Assembly: GCA_020746835.1 (NCBI GenBank)
Contig: JAGPNK010000002.1
Coordinates: 682,001 to 746,000 of the forward strand
DNA: 64,000 nt
Reading direction: 5' to 3'
Origin: Stachybotrys elegans
Lineage: Eukaryota; Ascomycota; Sordariomycetes; Hypocreales; Stachybotryaceae
Shown here: piece after piece, positions 10,784 through 22,254 of the stretch
Layout of the letters: each line of letters opens with the position of its first letter
Numbering within the stretch: position 1 is the first letter of the stretch
The notes under the pieces: model-generated
What the model was told of the DNA's origin: nothing
The model's input: the letters and a program-made list of their open reading frames with translations, nothing else
Database searches by the model: none
Made by a program: the position numbers and the translations under genes

Positions 10784-12376
10784 ATGGTGCTGTTCGTGGA
10801 CCTGGACGAGGAGGAAGCCGGGCCCTCGTCGCCGATTGGGCCCGGGATCGGCAGAGACGTGATCACCGCCGCTGAGCAGCAGCAGCAGCTGCAGAAGCCG
10901 CATCAGCATCACGACACGCAGCCTCACTCGATTCCGCGACCGGCACCTTTCCACAGCCCTGCCACGGAAGCATTTCAATGCTACCCGTATGCCCCGTCCT
11001 TCCAAGAAAACCACTCATTGCTGCCTTTCCCCCCTCCCCCTTTGGACCTCACCTTCTCGGGCTACCTACTACCACCCACACTGCGGTTGCTGTGAATATC
11101 TGTGCTGACACATGACTGGGTTCCCATCAGCGTCGTCGTGGCGATTGCTTCCTCCATCGATCTCAACACGCTCGACTCGCTGGCCCGCACGTGCCGTCTG
11201 ATACACGATGGCCTGCTCCAGTACCGCACGACGCTGCTAGCCTCTACGCTGCGGTGCTGCAACCAGGATGTCCCGGTCGACCGCGATGAGACGCTGCGAT
11301 ACCGCGCCCGCGCCGGCAACTGGCACTACATGGAAGACGGCCGCAACTACAACGGCAAGTCGGGCGACTGCGCCCGCGACCTTGTCGGCGAGTGTAGGCG
11401 GTGCGCCGAGGTGATTTGCAGGGTAAGGACTATTCCATTGCCTCCTTTCGGGGAGTGGTTTCCCGGCTGATGCCTGGGCTGTAGAATTGCACTATCAAAC
11501 CGCCTGCTCAGGTGGCGCTGCGGGAACGACATCGGAGGCTGTGCAAGGCGTGTGTCCGCGCCCCGATAGCGAAGCTCCTCGGACCGTCTTTCGACGCTGA
11601 CCTGCCTCTAACGTCGGATATTGTCCAAAGCGCTATATGTAGATGTGACACGGATGGTGTCTGGCTATGCCAGCCATGCGGCCGCAGTATCCGCGCTGCT
11701 GACCACGAATACCGGAGGTACCATCACCCCCTCTTACATACTTCCTCCCGCCGTATACTGTAGCTGACGATCAAAATACAGTATTTGGCGCTGGAGGGAT
11801 CACTACGGAGAAGTCCTCGGCGGCCTGGGAACCGGCATCGGAGACGGCGACCGGGGCGTCATCTGCGGCCGGGACGAGCAGTGCTGCGCCGCCAAGGAGC
11901 GCGAGCAGGAAACCGACTGCGACGCCGAAGACGCCAAGGACAACAGCGTCGCCCTCTGGTCCCCGGAGCACCCGAGCCCCCCGGCGGCTACGAACACGCC
12001 GCCCCCTGGCGTCGGGTACCCCTTCGGCAGCCCCGCCGCGCAGACAGCCTCGCTCGAGAGCCTGGGCGTGACGGACGAGTCGTTAGCGTCGCTGTCGCGC
12101 ACCCCGACGCCGCAGCTCGGGCCAGGCTACGAGCGGCACGAGATCGAGGGTATCGGGGGCGTCGTCAAGCGCAAGCTCGTGCGCATGGTGCGCGTGGGCG
12201 CGTGCGTGCCCGAGTGGGAGGACGAGAAGGGCGGCGGAGGCCGGATTCTGGGCCGTGAGGTGCGCGGCGAGGCGCGCAGCTGGTGCGGGTGGTGCTGGAG
12301 GGTCATTCCGGGGCGGGCAGACTACACGGGCGAGAAGATCGAGTCGCCTGTGCTGAGGCGCAGAGAACTGGCATGA
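10784..12376 (+). CDS. F-box-like cysteine-rich conserved fungal protein
   Basis: The proposed exons are 10784..11091, 11131..11422, 11485..11717 and 11782..12376. Introns 2 (62 bp) and 3 (64 bp) are clear, giving EVICR|NCTIKPP and HEYR|SIWRWRDHYGEVLGG. Intron 1 as drawn is only 39 bp and joins PPTLRL to VVVAIASSIDLNTLDSL. An alternative donor at 10988 is also in phase and would drop the low-complexity Pro/Phe stretch. The section after intron 1 (IDLNTLDSLARTCRLIHDGLLQYR) resembles an F-box helix pair. It is followed by Cys pairs (CRRC, CKAC, CRCD, CQPC) likely to bind zinc, then a GLGTGIGDGDRGV segment and a C-terminal CGWCWRVIPGR. I recognise this as a conserved family in Pezizomycotina without an assigned role. 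A substrate adaptor for an SCF ligase is only an inference. Confidence 0.78.
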
Positions 12377-12761
12377 ATGCTGTCGTGGTGTTGGGTTGGG
12401 TATTGGGTGAGATACAAACGACTGTAGCCTATGATTCGAAGGGTATCTGGCTTATACGTGATATGAAGAGAATATGCTTCTGAGTCCTCTGACTTTCTGA
12501 ACCATTAAAACTCCAACCAACCGGGCACGTGAGATAGAAATGTATCTGAAATATGATATATTGACAAAGGTTATCGTGAATCGGATGTTCCTGGTGTGAC
12601 AATTGTACAGTGCGCTATCCAAGGTCTCGTCAGGTCGACACCTGCTTGCCTCGATGGTGCGCGACGCCACGTTTTCGCTGATATGCTTTAATCCTACAAT
12701 TCCCTTCCCATCCTGTGGTTTTAAGATAATACATGTAATCCGTAGACTCTTGTTCTGCATA
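12377..12761. other. Short convergent intergenic region
   Basis: It holds the shared 3' flanks of the F-box-like gene and mL58. AT-rich with possible poly(A) signals on both strands; nothing else is seen. Confidence 0.5.
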
Positions 12762-13391
12762 CTATATCTCGCCGCGAAGCGTCATCTCCCGCCTCCTGAC
12801 ACGGTCCTCATATGCCTGGGACTTTATGGGTCCCCATCTCGCCTGCTTGCGCTCCCACTTGGACTTGAGCCACTCGAGGTGCTCCTTGGGTGCCGGGGCG
12901 GCCATCTTGACGAAGACAGGGGAGCACTCGAACTTCTTGGCCAGGGCCGAGACACTCCACTGTATGGGATCCTCGTTGCGCAGGCGGCGCATCTCCTTGA
13001 CGTTCTGGGCCGTCATGTTGTAGTTGGGGTTGCGGCGGAGGTACCGCATCTCAGGGGGCAGGGTGGCATTGCTGGCAGCGGCCACGGAGGGTGCTCCCGG
13101 GTTGTTGCGTGCCTTGAGGAGAGCAGCACGGCGGGGGTCGTTGGGCGGCAGGAAGAGGAAAGGCGTGTGGAAGGGAGATGCTTCGGATGCGGGAGGGTTG
13201 TAGATGATGGAGTCAGCGGCTGGGAAGGCGGCTGTCTTGTCGGGCTGGAAGGAGTCGTGGGGGGCGATTTTCAGGGCGCGCTTCGTCCTGGACGTCGTCT
13301 TGTGGCCGCGGACGGCAATGAGCGGCAGATTGGAGGGTGTCGTCGTCCTGACAGCCCGGACTGCTGGCCGGAGGAGCGAGGTGAACTCCAT
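12762..13391 (-). CDS. MRPL20: Mitochondrial large-subunit ribosomal protein mL58 (Mrpl20)
   Basis: This is an intronless ORF of 209 residues. The N-terminus is rich in Arg/Ser/Thr and lacks acidic residues after Glu2, as expected of a mitochondrial import sequence. The body has the fungal mL58 features: a basic RGHKTTSRTKRALKIAPHDSF stretch, a Pro/Ala-rich linker, then PPEMRYLRRNPNYNMTAQNV, a WSVSALAKKFECSPVFV motif and a highly basic C-terminus (KWERKQARWGPIK). It is a structural subunit of the fungal mitoribosome 54S particle. The ATG at 13391 is the only one near the presequence. A G9-10 run directly precedes the start codon in the leader. Confidence 0.9.
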   Translation of the reverse strand: MEFTSLLRPAVRAVRTTTPSNLPLIAVRGHKTTSRTKRALKIAPHDSFQPDKTAAFPAADSIIYNPPASEASPFHTPFLFLPPNDPRRAALLKARNNPGAPSVAAASNATLPPEMRYLRRNPNYNMTAQNVKEMRRLRNEDPIQWSVSALAKKFECSPVFVKMAAPAPKEHLEWLKSKWERKQARWGPIKSQAYEDRVRRREMTLRGEI

Positions 13392-16300
13392 TGCGGAAGG
13401 GGGAGGGGGGGGGGGGGAAGAATTGAAGCGACACGGATGGGCGTGGAGCAGGGGAAAGCCACAGACAGCCGCAATTCAATGGTAGCAGCCTAGGCAAGCC
13501 GACAGCACCCTCGTGTAGGGGGTTGGCCGCGTGGTGGATGAGGACGTGTCGTGCCGGCGATACGGGGTGTCGTGGAGGCTCGCGTGTATGAAGCAGTCGG
13601 TCGTGCAAAAAGTTTCTCCAGGGCGAGAGCTTTGCTGACTAAGGCGACCCTGATTCTTGGGATTTCAGATCTATCAGAATCACGTGATACATCCAGTGAT
13701 TAGAGCTTGAATGACTAAGCCAATGTACGTACCCTTCCCGTGGACCAGCACTGTGACGTAGCCAGCCTACCGAGCCCAGGCAAGGGTCTCCTCCCACTTT
13801 CGTGTGTTGCCTAGCTGCAGCTGGGTCGGTCAAATTTTGCATATGCACATGAGCATGTGCATGGCAGCACGCCACGGAGAGGTGATGAGCAGAAACTTGG
13901 TTCTGTCACAATCTTGCCTGCGGGTCTCGACCGGCAGAGGGTATCTTGGAAGATGATGGAAAATGCTCTGTTTCCCCATACAGACCCCTCAAATCCCTCA
14001 TCTAGGATGCATGTTGCGATGGAGTAATAGCGGTTCGACTCATGGTGTAAGTAGGTAACGAATGGAGGCGTGCCAGGGTCAACTTGAGATACCAGCCAAC
14101 CATTTCATGTGAGGCTTGAACCTTTTTTTGACCGCCACGAATGAGGCGCCTTGAGCATGGCATTGTCACGCCTCGCAGACCCATGTATAATTACTGTTTT
14201 ACACATATTGCAAATCGATTTGTCGAACTGACAACTCACCGCACCGCCGTGTAATTGACAACCATGGGCGGCTTACTCCGTCCAGGCAACTCCGCACAGA
14301 TGCCAGGTGATTCCTTTTATCTTCAGAAAGTTGGTAGCCTAGTACCAGGAGGGAGCAGAGTGGAGGGACGTGCCAACTTGGCTTACAATATATCGAAGCG
14401 CATTCGACGGGATGTGATGGACGGATGTTTCGACTCCTGGCATCCCCCTCCTTTGGGAACCCCTGAAATCATACGAAATCCGCAAGGGCTGCACTCATGG
14501 CCCCCTCAAACAGTTGAATGCCTCTCCAGATCGACGGTTTGGAAACAATGTGCTCCCCACCACTGAGACAGAAGGGAATATGATGGTATGCGGGTTGTCA
14601 GTACGGCCCGCATCCGTGCTGATGCGTTGGTGCCTCTTAATGCAATGTGATGCCACGCTATACTAGGCCGTTTTTGGATGCCATGGACTGCATGCTAACT
14701 TCCCATGCCGAGGGAAGCAAGACGAAGGGGAGAAAAAGGTAGGGCGTGGCCAAGACATGGTGGTATGGCTAACGGTAGCGCGGGTGGTATGCGATATCTA
14801 GCTGTCCACGCATTGGGCAGACAGTGTCCTGGGAAATTGTAAGAGCAGACAGCTACCCCCGAGTCATTTATCTGAAGTACATCCGAGGACTCAGCAGGCA
14901 GGGAAATAGATAGCCTGTGATAACAGATGGATGGATGGGGTGGTGGTGATAGGCACACGTTCCGCGGTGGCGTGGTAGGGGCATCGGAGGAGAGGGCGAG
15001 AGGGCGAGGACAGGGGAGGGGCTCGCCGTCACGAGGGCGCTCGGAATGTGAGAAACCGTGGGCTGGCCCTCAATATCGAGACCACCCTATGACTGCATCG
15101 GTAGCATCCACGGTGGGAAGGGAAGGGGAGGGAAGGGAAGAGAAGAGAAGGGGGAGGGGGACCCAGCCGAGTCGAGTCTTTGCGGCAGGATTCTACGAGG
15201 AGCACTCAGCGCATTCATTCAATGGTGAGCTGATTCAGGGCAATGTCTCTGACAAGATAAAGAAAGGCCGCATGAATAAGGGAGAGGCTTAGGAGGCAAC
15301 GTAATGTTCTATCTTTGCATTGGTTTTGGCAGGGTCTTGTCTTGCAACGATGAACGAACCGGCACAAGCACAAGCAATGCTGACACGGGTTTGAACGAGA
15401 GCGCACACATCCTGGGCCTGGGCTTGAAATAGGTGTACCGAGATAGGCTGACTGACGTACATACTCGGTGCAACAGCAAGGCTGATGATGATGGTGAGGG
15501 CCTTTGTCGCGAGAGATCGACACAGCCATGATATTGGCCAGGGATTCGGCAAGAATAGCACCTGAGGACCCGACCCGGGAAGAGGGGAGAGGGCAGAGAG
15601 GTGAGGGGGAGACAGGGCCGGCGACAGGCCATGCGTCACGCGTGACTGTCCACGCCACGGGCCTGGGCGGGCTGCTGGTGGGCTGGCATTGTGCTCTCCC
15701 TCGCCTGTCTTCCAAGGTATAAGGCAGTATGTATGATATCCTCACGGCGGCATGCACAACGCACAAAGGGCGACGGGCCAACAGTTGTACGGGTTGGTAC
15801 ATAACGTATGTACCCCGAGCTTTCGAGTTAGTGCTGCTCGTACCTGCCTGACACCTGTCTGCCATCCACATCCACCCACCTGCCGATTAGCCTGGGCTGC
15901 ATGCCCATTAATGCGCACGGCATCCATCCAACCAAGGCATAAACATACATCATCCCTTCCTTGCTGTTCCTGAGTCGGCTCGCTTCCAGTTTTTTTTCTT
16001 CATTGCTTTTTCCTCCTCCTCCTCTTTCTCCTCCCTCACTCCGTCTCAAAAAATTCTTCTTCACCTTTTTTTGACTCGAACAACTTGGCGCCTTGTTCTT
16101 CAATCCTCAATCATCACTCATCATCCCTCAGCCCCCCCAGCTGCTTCTCCCTCGTCATCGCGGCCCAGCATCCTTGATCAGCGTCCCACCATCCCAGATC
16201 GACGGCGCGCGCACCCTATCGGTTACCTCGTTCCCCCTTCGAGGTAATATACATACGCCAGCAGCTGCCACTCCTACAGGACTGGCTTGATCCTCCTCTT

Positions 16301-16944
16301 CCTCCTTCACGCTGTGCCTTTTGCCATACTGTCGCTTCTTCTTGCACTTTCGACGCTGCCAGGATCTGGTAACACCCAATACAAAGGCACCGAATCGTCA
16401 GAGACCAAGTCGACACAGGTCATCACCACCACCACCACCACCACCACCACCACCTTCAGCTCTGGCCCGGCCACTTCTGCTTTTGTTTCCCTTGCACCTG
16501 CTCGCGTCACGCTCGCCGTTAGTGGCTATTCTTCCTGAGACAGAGCCAAGACGAGTTTGACTCGTTGCCCTGCTCCACACCCCTCCAATAGCAGCACACG
16601 GCATCTAGATTCCAACTTTTAGTATCCAGACGCCATCTATCAAAGCCGGTAGGTATTTGCTTGGGTGACCTGCCCCATCCACCCCGTTTAACGCCGTCCA
16701 TCCCCACCAGCACCGCTTCTCTTCTCCAGCGAGGCGGCCTTCGCAGCCACTAGCTTCCATCCCATATTTCAATTCCAGCCTGTCCTCATTCGCTGTCGCC
16801 CATCTGTTCTTTGCACTGCACACTCATCTTGGTCTTTGAGCAGGGTGACTGACGGTATCCTTTGCCACAGCAGGACCTGGCCCATAACCGTTCGTTGTTC
16901 GGTCCGCTAAGTACGATACTTTCCGTGCGCAGCAGCAAATCGAA
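13392..16944. other. Long intergenic region with pyrimidine-rich leader
   Basis: This 3.5-kb stretch lies between the divergent mL58 and the unknown gene at 16945. From about 15990 the plus strand becomes CT-rich, typical of a promoter/leader of the downstream gene. A (CAC)n array lies at 16424-16454, and a purine-rich GGGAAGGG-type stretch is at 15115-15160. No ORF has credible coding character. Confidence 0.5.
16424..16454 (+). repeat. (CAC)10 microsatellite in leader region
   Basis: An uninterrupted run of CAC trinucleotides about 500 bp upstream of the start codon at 16945. Confidence 0.9.
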
Positions 16945-17934
16945 ATGGCTCCTCCGGATGCTGCCGCAAACTCCAGCGGGGAGACACGCAACACCCGACG
17001 CTCCCTGTTCGGCCTTGGAAAGAAGAAGGACGCCGGTTCAGCCGGCTCAGCCGTCCAGACACCATCCTTGTCCCAGGATACGTCCAAGATGTCCTCAACA
17101 ACACGATCGACGACGTCGCCTGGCCCGCATGACCGCACCGTCGTGCCCACCTCTCCCACCCGCGGCTTCTCTACCTCCCCCCGTATCGTCTCCCCCGCCG
17201 GCTCCCAGATCTTTGAGCGGGATGTCCAGGATAGCACTGTACTGGGCCCTAGTGCGCCGGCCATTCCCACGCACATCCAGACTGAGAACCACATCCCCGC
17301 CGTTCTCGACGACGCTTCCGAGGCCATTACCAACGAGAAGCTGGACCCCGACACCGTTGAGATTGTCACGCATGCCGGTCACCAGCCCGCAGGTCTGGCT
17401 GTAGTTGGTGCTGGCGCATCTGCCTCGTACGATCCGACAGCAAGCGAGTGGGCTGAGGAGCTTGCCTCATTTGCCAACCGTGGTCCATTCTCATCCGACA
17501 ATGCCTCCAACTACGGGTCGCTTGACTCGGCTGATGTGCGTCGGCTGTCCTTCATCTCATTCGCGGATGTTGTACAATCGGAGCACAGCGGGATCGGTGG
17601 CGTTGCAGGTTCTCGCGACAGCATACCTCTTGCCGGCCTCACCTCGCTCAGCTCTGCCAACATGAACCGTTCGCCCTCGCCAATCCGTTCTCCCGTCTCG
17701 AGCCAAGGGCCAGGAACCAGCCCGCCCACCAGCACGCCAGCCTCGATGAAGGGAGTCGACATGAGTCCCTCGCGCAAGCCGATCCTGACCCCCCCGGGCC
17801 CTCTTAGCATCACGAGCTCAAGCGAGCTGAACATTGAGACCATGAGCCAGGCCCTGCGACGAACCGGCAGCGCTGATCTGAGCAACGTCCGCAGCCTACC
17901 TCAGAGCCCCGTCGAGGCGCCTGGATCTCGCTGA
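16945..17934 (+). CDS. Conserved Ser/Pro-rich protein of unknown function
   Basis: A single exon of 329 residues, with ATG in good context (GAAATGGCT). Most of the chain is Ser/Thr/Pro/Ala-rich and probably disordered. An N-terminal basic patch (RRSLFGLGKKKD) resembles a membrane-proximal or phosphorylation segment. A compact central section (VRRLSFISFADVVQSEH, about residues 199-215) and a C-terminal helix (ETMSQALRRTGSADLSNV) look like the conserved cores, with RRxS and SP sites suggesting kinase targets. I recall similar uncharacterised proteins in other filamentous ascomycetes but no function. The gene stands alone with a long CT-rich leader. Confidence 0.8.
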   Translation: MAPPDAAANSSGETRNTRRSLFGLGKKKDAGSAGSAVQTPSLSQDTSKMSSTTRSTTSPGPHDRTVVPTSPTRGFSTSPRIVSPAGSQIFERDVQDSTVLGPSAPAIPTHIQTENHIPAVLDDASEAITNEKLDPDTVEIVTHAGHQPAGLAVVGAGASASYDPTASEWAEELASFANRGPFSSDNASNYGSLDSADVRRLSFISFADVVQSEHSGIGGVAGSRDSIPLAGLTSLSSANMNRSPSPIRSPVSSQGPGTSPPTSTPASMKGVDMSPSRKPILTPPGPLSITSSSELNIETMSQALRRTGSADLSNVRSLPQSPVEAPGSR

Positions 17935-18610
17935 GGGCCAGACAGCGCACCAAGATGCTACCTACTCGTCATTGACGACAGCTCATCGCGGGTACTTTTC
18001 TTTTTCTCTTCTTCACTTCTACATACACCTTCAGTTCAATTCGATACCCCGTGAGGGAGGATTTTATAGGGAATTTTAGCGGGATTGGGATCAGGCTTAG
18101 GATTAGGAGTTGATGGACGCGCGACTATGGGGTCGTTTAAACTGCACGTTCGGGGTTACACGTTTGGTTGATTTTATGCTTGAACTATAAGGGGCGAGGA
18201 AAGTGGGAGGCCAGAGGGAGTAGAAATTACTATCAGAAGCAAAAATTTCAGCAGGACGAGAGGCCAAATGATATATACGTTACCGCTTACTCGGTGGTCC
18301 TGGTCGATGAGTTGGTTGTTGGATTCCTCGAGCCCGTACTGAGTGAGCATGTGTGATGGTGATGGTTACATACCTGCCCAATGGGTCGGTTTCGAGTTTG
18401 TGAAGTACCGAGATGAAGGGTTTCACGGTTCCGTATTGTGCGGGAAGAGTGGGTAGCATCAGATGTTTTACCACTAGCCACCTGTGAAACGAACAGGGCT
18501 GCAGGGGATGCGCTATAGCTTCCGGTGGCCTGGGATGTTCCAAGGTTCCATCCGCGTTCTACAGAGTGCCGATTGCGGAAGGGGGAAAACAGGACTGATT
18601 GCGAAGACGG

Positions 18611-18646
18611 AGGGGAGGGGAGGGGAGGGGAGGGGAGGGGAGGGGA
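18611..18646 (+). repeat. (AGGGG)7 array, potential G-quadruplex
   Basis: Seven perfect AGGGG pentamers. Runs of four G separated by a single A fit a G-quadruplex pattern on the plus strand. A looser GGGA(T/C)-type series follows at about 18815-18860. Confidence 0.85.
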
Positions 18647-21600
18647 GCAGGAGGAGGATGGGAGGATATAAGCCGAAGATGATGTAGCATAGACGACACG
18701 TGAGCAATGCCGTACGCAGATGCGTCGATAAGAATAGGCAGTCACTTGATGAGCGACGGGGACTCTGACTGCATGCTGTATGCAAAAGGATTGATCAGGA
18801 AAGAAAAGCGACGTGAGGGATGGGACGAGATGGGACGGGATGGGATGGGATAGGATGGTGTGGCATGGTGGAGAGAGTGACAGGAAACATGCCGAGACCT
18901 GCGCGGATGTGCAGGTGGTAGAAAAGGGGAAAGACAGGCAGGCGGAAGAGGAAGAGAGACAATGGTCGACAGAACAGGCTGAAGGGTGACTTAAGAATTG
19001 GCAAGACGAAGGATGCCAACCCCAGGCCCCGGGAGGTTTGCCCGCGCAGCCACCCAGCATGCCAGGGATGGGAGCCGTCCCCTCTCTTTGTTCGGTTGAC
19101 TGCATCTGCACACGCGGAAAGGGGAAGTTAGTTTCTTGCTCTTCTTCTTGCCCTCTGACTTGGTGTCGGCGAGTCACAAGTCACAATTGTGGTGGACAAG
19201 GAGAGGCTAGGGCTATTTGGAGCGGGTTATACGAGCAGCATACTCTATTTCTCGTACGCATGACTCAGTGAGTGGTGGGAGGCTTTTGGTCCGCGTTTCT
19301 TGTTCCTCTTCTGAGAAATTCCGGAAATAGATAGATGCTTTACTGCCTAGAAAGAAGCATGGCCTGCTCACCCTCCTTCGGCAGAAAAAGAGCCGGATGG
19401 CCTCTCCTCTGTCTCCCCGTAGCAGTCAACAGTTTTTGGTGTACCGCGAGGAGATTAGGCTAAGAATAAAAGGGGAAAATATGTAGCGGGAGAGACATTG
19501 GTTGAATGGCGGGCGGGCGGGCGGCGGCGACGACGGTGGCTTTGTCCTGCAAGGCAACCCTAGGATCCCATATCTGCAGACGCACACTGAGTAAGACGGC
19601 GGGCATTAAGGTATTACATTGCTTGCGTTGCTGGCTTTGCCTCACGGGAGCGGAAATAGCCGCCTCTTTGTTTTGTTTGGGCAGAAGGGGGAAACAAGAA
19701 TGGATATTGTACTTTGGGACCTATGTAGGTCGGGTTACATGTGTCAGACTATCCGTACCAACCTTGGTAGGTAGGCAGGCAGGCATATGTAGGTCGTCTT
19801 ACTGTGTTGTAGGTGGCTCCGCGAAAAAACTCACGCACAGCATCGTCGACCTACCAAAGACAGACCAGAAGGAAAGATCTTTTGCTTTGTTTGACAGAGA
19901 GAGCAGCCACCAGCGCCACACGAGTGGTCCGGAAGAGGGGCGGCGCTGCATCATGTAGGGACCGGGACCCTGAACAAGTTACCTTGCATACATACCTGTA
20001 TGCAACTTATTATATTAGTATGTACCTACGCGGAGGGAGGAAAAGGAGGTACTGTAAGGCTGCGGGTGTCCGTGGTTGTAGGTGGCTGCGAGAATTGCCC
20101 CGGGAGGAAGGTCGTCGTCTGCAGGCCCCCCAACTGCGCCCCCTGTGGTGGTGAGGGCTTCAGGGACTGCCGCTCGGCATCTCCAGATTCCAGACGAGGA
20201 AGCAGCTTTTCCCGTGGCGGCCCCATGTGGCATTGCATCGTGTTCTTTTGCCCAGCCACAGCGACCGGTTCCACGAGGCCTTGGCTCCCGTTCATAATCT
20301 AAGAGTACATATAGATAGATACACTTGGTCGTCCCCCTGCTTACATTATTTCAACTAGAGTTTGATATTACAGGTCGCTAGTCTGCTAATACCGGTCCTG
20401 ATCGGCGGGCATACGTTTGCCTTGGCTTTCCCACCCCCGCCATCTGTCAGAACCTGGCGCATCTGGGGGGAGGCAACCGAGATTTTCTTTGTTCTTTTCC
20501 CCCTTCTTATTCTCTTCCATCTGTTGGTTCCCGGTCAACTTTATTGCCACTGAATGAATGCCCCCTCGGCCTATGCAGAAACCTCCCCACCAGTCGTGCA
20601 ACAAAAAAACACACTCTATTACGCCCACCTAGGTGTACCTAGGTATCAAGGGCAACGACAACGATAAGGTGGGAGCAAAACATACCGTGGATCTCGCCCA
20701 CTAAGAACCACCTAACCCAGATTGCCAGGCTCGCCCTCAAGGGTGGACAGGCTACCGGCGGACCTTTGCGCGCACACTAACAAGCGGACGGGATCCATAT
20801 CTCATCCCATCCCACCCATCATATCATTCCATCGTCAACGACTAACAAGCATTGCGTTGCATTGCCTTGATCTTGGACGTTATTACCTTGTTGTTTGACC
20901 TCGCCTCGAATCGTATTATTATTTTTCTTCTCTCCGAAATTTCACCCCATCTAGCTGCGTGGCAAGCCCTGCATTGATTGCCTCCCCTTGCCTCACCTGT
21001 GGCACCACCACCACCCACCAAGATAGACTGTAGGTAAGTACTTTACCTTAGTACCTGTGGGTGCGCTGTACGGCGGCAGCCTGCCTGTTCCCCATGCTGA
21101 CACCCCTCCAGCATCTCCACCAACCAGCGCCGCCACTATTCCCAGCAACTACCATCACAGGCTACCCAATACAGGCGCTACTCCTTCACTGTCGGGTGCC
21201 TGCATAACTTCTCATCTCGCTCCATCTCTTTCTCACCTCTCACGCGGCTTCAATTCTTCCCAATCTCCCGACGTGCTTTAGCTGCTTTTCATCCCGCCCG
21301 CCCGCCCGCCTGCGCAAATCTCACTCCTCGGTTTTGCTCGTCGCCCGCTGCGTCCCGTCGTCTCCTGGGCCTTTGGTACCTTTTATACCTACTCATCCTT
21401 GACGGAATTGCGGAACCGGATCCCTCCCGCCCTGTCCTCCCTCCTCCTCCTCCGCCATCCATCCATCCTCTCCTTCTTCTCGCTTCTACCTCTGTGCACT
21501 CACACACGCCCCTCTGCCACCGTCGCAGGTGTGATAATTAGCGGACAAGAGACACTCGCTGAGACATTACCCGCTCCGACATTGCACGCCGCCTCGAGTG

Positions 21601-21780
21601 CCGAACGCTGAAGAGAGGACTGGTCGCCGTTCGCGCGCACCCACAGGCTCCAGGTCAAGTCTTAGGTATTTCTGGGACCACGACCACAACCACAAACACC
21701 ACCACAACTCCAGTTCTCCTCCTCATCTCGCCCCCCCACTCCCCACCTACCTCAGATTTCGTTTTCTGGTGACCCGAACA

Positions 21781-21809
21781 CCTACCTACCACCTACCTAC
21801 CACCTACCT
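21781..21809 (+). repeat. 11-bp tandem repeat in RasGAP leader
   Basis: CCTACCTACCA is repeated 2.6 times in the CT-rich upstream region. Confidence 0.8.
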
Positions 21810-21992
21810 GCAACAGACTACCAGGCATGCGAAGAAGCTGGCTAGTGCGCCTTCGACACCATCTCCACGACCACAACCACGAGCACTCGGTTGCTCTCGC
21901 TGCTCGTCGCACCATCCGTCTCCTCCGTTGATACCTCCGTCTGCACATTAGTCTTTACATCTCAACAGACTTTCTCGATGCTGTCCTAGTCC

Positions 21993-22148
21993 ATGATCAT
22001 CGCGACTTGCTACGCTCTTCAGCCCCTCCTCTCTCGGTCTCGACCTCCTCCGCACGCCTCGCCTCCTGCTCTCACCATCACCGACTCTCCCGGGGTCGCG
22101 CGATCACCCCTACTCCCCGGCGGCGCACACGTCATCAATGCGGTATAG
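21993..22148 (+). promoter_or_regulatory. Possible uORF 1 of the RasGAP leader
   Basis: ATG at 21993 opens 51 codons and stops at 22146-22148, 26 nt before the main ATG. It would act as an upstream ORF only if the transcript starts further 5', which the sequence cannot show. Confidence 0.35.
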
Positions 22149-22254
22149 GTCTATAGCTACGGTCGAGGAATGGCATGAGCAAGAGTACCAGAATGTTACC
22201 CTCAGAAATGGAAGCACACCCCCGCCTGCCAGACCGCGGCGGTCCTGCCGCTGA
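22138..22254 (+). promoter_or_regulatory. Possible uORF 2 overlapping the RasGAP start
   Basis: ATG at 22138 opens 38 codons in a different frame and ends at 22254, beyond the main ATG at 22175. Translation of it would compete with the main start. Its peptide (MRYRSIATVEEWHEQEYQN...) looks unusually protein-like, so a spliced alternative N-terminus is also possible. Confidence 0.35.

Larger units (their letters stand above)
17935..22174. other. 4.2-kb non-coding region upstream of the RasGAP gene
   Basis: It holds the 3' flank of the unknown gene, then mixed sequence with G-rich arrays (18611-18646 and about 18815-18860). From about 20800 it becomes a CT-rich leader with short tandem repeats. 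No ORF is convincing. Two upstream ATGs near the end are listed separately. Confidence 0.5.

Noticed and set aside
14020..14045. GGTTCGACTC sequence resembling a tRNA B box
   Set aside because: The flanking bases do not pair into a T arm, and no acceptor stem or A box is present.
14264..14566. 100-codon plus-strand ORF
   Set aside because: Good ATG context, but no recognisable motif, no splice signals and no supporting neighbour evidence.
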